A stretch of 19,108 bases of DNA, from assembly GCA_031935845.1 (NCBI GenBank), contig JAJBWA010000083.1, positions 1-19,108 on the forward strand, read 5' to 3'. How positions within the stretch are numbered: the first letter of the stretch is position 1; the number at the start of each line of letters is the position of its first letter. The translations under genes and the position numbers were made by a program. This DNA is from UBA9732 sp031935845. GTDB lineage: Bacteria; Spirochaetota; Spirochaetia; Sphaerochaetales; Sphaerochaetaceae. Below the pieces are notes generated by a model. It was not told the origin of the DNA, made no database searches, and saw nothing but the letters and a program-made list of their open reading frames with translations. This document shows positions 13,915 through 19,108 of this stretch, piece by piece.

Positions 13915-16900
13915 TCAGGTCCATTCGTCCGACTTGCTGTCCCAGTATCCCTGCGTGGTCAGCTCGGGTATGGCATTCCACTTTACGTACACCGTTACGG
14001 TCGGCACCCATTCGTACTTGTTGCTGTATTTTGTAGTGAGCGAGCCCTGTGCGTCAACGTAAAGGTTCCAGTCCCTCATGTAATGCACAAGCTGCACCCT
14101 GAATGAATTCATGTTGAATCCCGTGTTCCTGCGGCCGTCGCCGAAGAAATCAAGGGATCTGAACAGATCCTCGATCATGCTTGAGAAGCTGAACGATCCG
14201 TTCTGGTAATAACGCGCAAATGTCTTGTTTGCGCTGCTCACGCCCACGGCCAGATCAAGGAACTCGGCTATGGCGAATCCGAACGTCAGGTCTATTGTGA
14301 AAGATGTCCTGTACGGGTTCTCGAAATCGTAGTTGAAGGCCAGCTTCAGAGAGGAATCGAATCCTATCCTGCCCTTCCAGAACGTGATCTTGTCCTGCGA
14401 CAGCTTGATGCTGAAGTTGAGATTCTCCTTGATGTAGTCAGAGTCCTTGAAGCTCATGGATGCGCTTGTGCTCAGGTCAATCACGTCGGTATCCTTCACG
14501 TAGGAAGCCGAGAACTGCAGCTTGCTGGCCTCGAACTTTCCTTTGTAAGTCGCGCTCTCTGAAAGAGTAAGACCTGTGATGGGCTTGTAGGAAAGCTTCT
14601 GGACCACTGAGTATCCGTTCCACCTGCTGACATCCGCGTCCTTCACCGCGTTGAAATCATACTTGTTCGAAACCGAGGCAGATGCCTTGCTGCCGGAGTA
14701 TGAGAAACTGACGTTCAGCACATCTTTTTCGAACTGCTCCGTGTCCGGAAGCCGCCTCATGGAGAAGTCTGCGGAAGCGGAGAATCCGCCCTTGGAGTAT
14801 CCGAGAGACGGCCTGATGACCTCAGTAAGCGGCTTGAGCTGGAAGTAGAAACCAAGGGTAAACGACCCTATGTTCCTGGAGAAGTTGAGGTTGTGGGCAG
14901 TGACGTCCGTCCTGTTCCACTCGCCCCACTTGTCCGTTGTGTCCGTAATGACCGGAGTGACCTTGTTGTAATGGCTGTAGACCTTCTGCGAAAGCGTGTA
15001 TGTCACGCCGGCCTTGGGAACGCTTGCCTTGAGGTCTGACGAAAGATAGAACTCATCGACATTGGTGCCGTCCTTTCCTTGCGTGTTGGAGAAGTTGAAC
15101 TGCGGCTTGAGTGTCTCCGTCACCGTGAACCACTGACCGGGAGCCGAGGCATTCACATAGAGGGTGCCGTTGGCCTTTGTGTAGAAGTTGTCGTATTCAA
15201 GGTCTTCCTTGTGGATGTTGTCCAGAGTCTGGCTGAACGTGTATCCGGCCTTGATGCTGGCCGCCTCTGAGTAAGTGGTCTCCTCCAGCTTGAGCGTCGG
15301 CCCGGCATACGGCTGGAATCCGGAATCGGTTTTCCCTGCCCCCGTGCCTTCTGCATCATCGGATGCAGGAACTTCAACCGCTGCCCTCTCGTCGGCGAAC
15401 TCCTGTGCCAGTGCATTGGTATAGCCCAGGTTCCTGGTGGTCTGCAGGGACTGGCCCTGGATGCTGAAGAACGTGCCTTCCGATGACAGGCTCAGGTACG
15501 GGAGGGATCCTTCGACGATCTTTGCCTTGTAGATGGTGTTCCCCTGACTGTCCTTCTCGGACTCGAGCTTGTAGTCGATGTCCGCCTTCAGCGAGCTGAT
15601 GTTGAACGTGTAGTTGCCCACCCTCTTGTTGTACGATGCGTTGACAAGCCATGTGTACGAAGTCTGTGAGGAATAGGACGTGGGGAAATACTGGTCCGAT
15701 CCCAGAAGCGCATCCAGAGAAAAGGACGTGTTCCTGTTCAGGTAGTCGGCGCGTACATAGGGATCGCTCAGCAACGGCAGTTTTGCGTTCACGCTGAGGC
15801 TGCCCAGCTTGTAGTTCAGGTTGAAGTCGAACGTATATCTGAATCTGGGAAGCGTCTGGACCTGATCCGCGAGATAACCCATGGCACCGGTTGCCCCGAT
15901 GCTCAGACTCCTGTCGAAAAGGTAGTTCATGGTGTCGATTCCGGCCACCAGACCCAGTTCCTCATACACATCGGCGAACACCGCCAGATAGCTTCCAGTG
16001 CGGCGGGCCCACTGCTCCAGAGGGCTGAGCTCCTCGTTCTCCTTGAGTGGCCTGTAGTAGAAGCCGTCACGGATCATCTCGGTGTTGTCGTCGGTGGCAA
16101 GGAATGCCGTTATGGCACCGGTATAGTCGGTATCTTCCTCTGTTGTCTTGGAGTTGCCGGATGACTTGGCCTTGGTCCCCTTCACTCCCAGCTTGGGATA
16201 CTTTCCGTACAGCTCGTATGTGGTCGTCAGGAAGGCGCCCCTGTCGCTTGAAAGTCCGATGGACGGATTGAATGAAAGCGGTGTGCCGGGATAGAAGAAT
16301 ATGGGGAAATAGAAAACCGGCACCCTTCCCAGCCTGAACACGGCCCTGTCCACGAACAGGTCCGTCTCCGACAGCGATAACTTGTCTGCCGATATGCTCC
16401 AGTACGGATCAAGCTCAGTCGTGGCAATCGTTCCGTCATGGAAGAAAATGCCCGACGTGGGCCCGGCATAGGACACGGTCTCTCCGGAAACATAGAACAC
16501 TATGTTCTTGCCGGATGAATTGGACCTTGTGGTGGAGCTGGTTCCCTCGTAGACGATCACATCCAGGTTGCTCCAGTCCAGGCTCACGACTTCTCCGGTG
16601 AACACACGGTCCTTGTCGGTGGAGCCGCCGAGTTCCACGGAGCCCGAGGCCTCGAGGATCTTTGATTCAAGATCGATTGCAACGGTATCGGCACTGAGGC
16701 TTCTGGTGCCGTCATCGGTCGTGAACGACAGCACTACATTTCCGCTCAGGATTATGATGTCGTCATTGTTGAACAGCTGGTCCGCATGGCTGATGCCTAT
16801 GGACGTGGCCTTCTCTTCTGCAGCCGCGGCAATGGCCTCCTGCTGGACAGGTTCCTCCGGCTCCTTTATGCCGAAGTAATCCATCAGCTGGTCCTTCATT

Positions 16901-17061
16901 GCCTGGTCGGAAAGCGATGAGTCCAGACCATATGCCATGCACATGGCAACAAGTTCGTCGTGAGTGCATGAAAGTATCGAACGCCTCAGCAGATCTCCTG
17001 CAAAGGCGCCTGAAACGATGACCAGCAATAGAAGCAATACGATCAATACACGTCTGAACAT
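13915..17061 (-). CDS. lptD: LptD/OstA-like outer-membrane assembly protein
   Basis: 1048 aa, larger than E. coli LptD (784 aa). A signal peptide (about 1-21, ending GAFA) is followed by a short helical segment (27-65), an OstA/LptA-like beta-jellyroll (about 90-170; NNDDIIILSGNVVLSF, LSADTVAIDL, EASGSVEL), then a long stretch of beta-strands to the C-terminus. The segment RVPVFYFPIFFYPGTPL followed by NPSIGLSSDRG matches the conserved LptD region after the jellyroll. In proteobacteria LptD inserts LPS into the outer membrane. As I recall, T. pallidum, which lacks LPS, has a homologue next to uvrA (TP0515), so the cargo here is uncertain. Only two Cys are visible, C32 and C41. The ATG shares one base with the uvrA stop (TAATG) and has no strong Shine-Dalgarno, so translation is probably coupled. 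Confidence 0.88.
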   Translation of the reverse strand: MFRRVLIVLLLLLVIVSGAFAGDLLRRSILSCTHDELVAMCMAYGLDSSLSDQAMKDQLMDYFGIKEPEEPVQQEAIAAAAEEKATSIGISHADQLFNNDDIIILSGNVVLSFTTDDGTRSLSADTVAIDLESKILEASGSVELGGSTDKDRVFTGEVVSLDWSNLDVIVYEGTSSTTRSNSSGKNIVFYVSGETVSYAGPTSGIFFHDGTIATTELDPYWSISADKLSLSETDLFVDRAVFRLGRVPVFYFPIFFYPGTPLSFNPSIGLSSDRGAFLTTTYELYGKYPKLGVKGTKAKSSGNSKTTEEDTDYTGAITAFLATDDNTEMIRDGFYYRPLKENEELSPLEQWARRTGSYLAVFADVYEELGLVAGIDTMNYLFDRSLSIGATGAMGYLADQVQTLPRFRYTFDFNLNYKLGSLSVNAKLPLLSDPYVRADYLNRNTSFSLDALLGSDQYFPTSYSSQTSYTWLVNASYNKRVGNYTFNISSLKADIDYKLESEKDSQGNTIYKAKIVEGSLPYLSLSSEGTFFSIQGQSLQTTRNLGYTNALAQEFADERAAVEVPASDDAEGTGAGKTDSGFQPYAGPTLKLEETTYSEAASIKAGYTFSQTLDNIHKEDLEYDNFYTKANGTLYVNASAPGQWFTVTETLKPQFNFSNTQGKDGTNVDEFYLSSDLKASVPKAGVTYTLSQKVYSHYNKVTPVITDTTDKWGEWNRTDVTAHNLNFSRNIGSFTLGFYFQLKPLTEVIRPSLGYSKGGFSASADFSMRRLPDTEQFEKDVLNVSFSYSGSKASASVSNKYDFNAVKDADVSRWNGYSVVQKLSYKPITGLTLSESATYKGKFEASKLQFSASYVKDTDVIDLSTSASMSFKDSDYIKENLNFSIKLSQDKITFWKGRIGFDSSLKLAFNYDFENPYRTSFTIDLTFGFAIAEFLDLAVGVSSANKTFARYYQNGSFSFSSMIEDLFRSLDFFGDGRRNTGFNMNSFRVQLVHYMRDWNLYVDAQGSLTTKYSNKYEWVPTVTVYVKWNAIPELTTQGYWDSKSDEWT

Positions 17062-19108
17062 TATAATACTTGCTTAAGATAATAACCCGTATAGGAGTCT
17101 TTGCAAAGTGCAACCTCCTCGGGAGTACCTTGAGCCACTATATGACCGCCGCCGTCTCCGCCCTCCGGGCCGAGGTCGATTATGTGGTCGGCAAGCTTTA
17201 TCACATCCATGTTGTGCTCTATCATGACCACCGTGTTGCCGGCTTCCACCAGCCTGTCCACAACCTCCATGAGCTTCTTGATGTCGGCGAAATGAAGGCC
17301 TGTGGTGGGCTCGTCCAGAACATACAGTGTCTTTCCTGTCCCTATCTTGCTCAGCTCCAGCGACAGCTTGACCCTCTGGGCCTCACCTCCGCTGAGGGTC
17401 AGCGCGCTCTGTCCGAGCTTGATGTACCCGAGTCCCACGCTCTCCAGCGTCTGCAGCTTGCGCTTGATGGGCGGAACGGCCTGGAAGAACTCCAGAGCCT
17501 CGCTGACGGTCATGTCCAGCACATCCGCTATGCTCTTGCCCTTGTAATGTACGGCCAGGGTCTCCTGGTTGAACCGCTTTCCGTGGCACACGTCACACGT
17601 GACGTAGACATCCGGAAGGAAGTTCATCTCGATCTTTATGGTTCCGTCGCCGTGGCAGTGCTCGCAGCGTCCGCCCTGCACGTTGAAGGAGAAACGCCCG
17701 CCCTTGTAGCCTCTGGCCTTGCTCTCCGGAAGACTTGCGAACAGGTCCCTGATATGTCCCCAGACGCCCACGTATGTGGCCGGGTTGGACCTGGGGGTCT
17801 TTCCTATGGGACTCTGGTCTATCTGAATGAGCTTGTCCAGGTTCTCGGCTCCTTCAATGGCCCTGTATCCGTCAAAGCGTTCGGGCTTGCCGTTGAACCT
17901 GTCCCTGAGGGCCGGCGTGAGTATCTGGTTGAGCAGCGTGCTCTTTCCCGAACCTGAAACTCCGGTGAGGATCACCAGCTTTCCCAGCGGGAAATCGAAG
18001 TCCATGTCGCACAGATTGTTCTTTGTGGCTCCGATGACCTTCAGATGCTTTCCGTTTCCGGGTCTTCTCATGAAAGGTACGGGAATCTTTATCTTTCCGC
18101 TGAGGAACTGCCCCGTGATGCTGTCGGGATTCATCTCTATCTGCGCGGGAGTTCCCTGTGCTATGACATAACCGCCGTTCTCGCCTGCTCCGGGCCCCAT
18201 GTCCACCACATAGTCGGCATTGCGGATGGTGGCTTCATCGTGCTCTACCACTATGACGGTATTGCCTATGTCCCTGAGGTTCTTGAGCGTGTCTATCAGA
18301 CGCCGGTTGTCACGCTGATGCAGTCCGATTGACGGCTCGTCCAGGACATAGAGGACGCCGCTGAGAGCGCTTCCGATCTGGGTTGCCAGACGTATGCGCT
18401 GGGCCTCTCCTCCGCTGAGCGTTCCGGCGTTCCTGTTCATGGTCAGATAGCTGAGCCCGACGTTCTTCAGGAACGTCAGCCTTGAGCGGATCTCCTTCAT
18501 GATCTGGTATGCAATCTGCTGCTGGTTCTCGGTAAGCTGAAGCCCCAGGAAGAAGTCATAGCTGTCGCGTATGTTCATGGCAGTGGCCTGATTGATGTTC
18601 TTTCCGCCCACGAATACGCTCAGAGCCTCTGGTCTGAGACGCTCACCGTGGCAGACCGGGCATTCGATCTCCGTCTGGAAGGAGCTGATCCATGTCCTGA
18701 TGGCAACGCTCTCCGTCTCCGCATAGCGGCGCTTGAGGTCGTTTATCACGCCGTGCCAGCGGCGGTTGATGCTCACGGACCCCATCCTGTCCTCATAGTC
18801 CATCTTGAACTTGCGGTCGGATCCGTAGAGCACGGCATTGAACTGGTCTTCAGTCAGCTTGTTGAAGGGAGTCTTCATGGTGAAGCCGTGGCTCTTTGCA
18901 AAAGCCTCGAATGCCGCACGGCCCCAGCCTGCCTCAGGGTTCTGGGAGGCTATGGCACCCTCTTCAAAACTCTTTGACCTGTCGGGAATTATCTTGTCCA
19001 CATCATACTCGGTCTTGAAACCAAGACCGTTGCACTCCGGGCACGCACCGATCTGATTGTTGAAGGAGAACATCCTGGGCTGGACCTCTCAGATGGAGAT
19101 TCCGCAAT
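17061..19108 (-). CDS. uvrA: Excinuclease ABC subunit A, C-terminal two thirds, with an in-frame TGA near the window edge
   Basis: UvrA is the damage-recognition ATPase of nucleotide excision repair. Counting from the ATG at 19073 the open frame is 670 aa; full UvrA is about 940-960. Visible parts: zinc-module cysteines C11, C14, C138 and C141; first ABC signature LSGGEAQRIRLA (219-230) with DEPSIG (245-250); second Walker A GVSGSGKST (371-379); second zinc finger C470, C473, C493 and C496; second signature LSGGEAQRVKL (about 560-570) and DEPTTGLH. The ATG at 19073 is not a real family start. Upstream in the same frame the codons read CGISI, TGA, EVQPR, which aligns with the UvrA pattern CGxSxxELEPRLFSFN, so the TGA at 19091-19089 falls inside the gene. 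It is either a nonsense mutation or a sequence error. The N-terminal ATP-binding half lies outside the window. Confidence 0.93.

Noticed and set aside
12886..14106. 406-codon plus-strand open frame opposite phoH
   Set aside because: It is antisense to intact PhoH and to parts of lptD and the HD gene, with no recognisable protein motif; long antisense frames are common at this codon bias.
17070..17957. 295-codon plus-strand open frame opposite uvrA
   Set aside because: Antisense shadow of the conserved UvrA ATPase region; no start signals or family motifs.
19073..19108. TGA in uvrA taken as evidence of an alternative genetic code (TGA as Gly or Trp)
   Set aside because: Several intact genes in the window end at TGA exactly where their families end, so TGA is a normal stop here.

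Overview
The window looks like chromosomal DNA of a spirochaete, most likely a Treponema- or Sphaerochaeta-like member of the group. The evidence is the uvrA-ostA/lptD gene order (as I recall, shared with Treponema pallidum), a very large LptD/OstA-like protein with an OstA domain, several small signal-peptide beta-barrel proteins and a spirochaete-style lipoprotein, together with a truncated class B PBP homologue. Base composition looks slightly above 50% GC throughout. I see no change suggesting recent transfer, and there are no tRNA, rRNA, CRISPR, IS or phage features.

Layout. 1-145 (minus) is the 5' end of mraZ, so a division/cell-wall cluster should continue off the left edge. Its upstream region carries repeated GTGGT-type boxes. 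404-1060 (minus) is a beta-barrel outer-membrane protein with its own promoter and a strong terminator. 1136-6118 (minus) holds a housekeeping run: folD, miaB, a sirtuin and typA; typA may also have its own promoter. 6239-7883 (plus), divergent from folD, is a two-gene unit of a small beta-barrel protein and a lipoprotein, closed by a strong terminator. 7954-9165 (minus) and 9224-10309 (plus) are a divergent pair: a LysM protein with a degenerate M23/LytM domain, and a class B PBP homologue whose transpeptidase core is missing. They are separated by only 58 bases, which hold interlocking promoter elements. 10306-19108 (minus) is a tightly packed operon-like run, uvrA-lptD-phoH-pgpH-like-ybeY, with gaps of 9 bases or less and some overlaps.

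How the genes fit together. The right half combines envelope biogenesis (LptD-like), RNA metabolism and ribosome maturation (PhoH/YbeZ, YbeY), cyclic-di-AMP turnover (PgpH-like) and DNA repair (UvrA). The middle combines envelope proteins with two cell-wall homologues that appear catalytically dead. The left half combines folate metabolism, tRNA thiomethylation, NAD-dependent deacylation and a ribosome-associated GTPase.

The points most worth a second look are: the paired, apparently inactive cell-wall proteins sharing a promoter; an in-frame TGA within the uvrA reading frame at the right edge; an LptD-like protein without the usual cysteine pairs; the box clusters upstream of mraZ; and a 9-base tandem array between miaB and the sirtuin gene.
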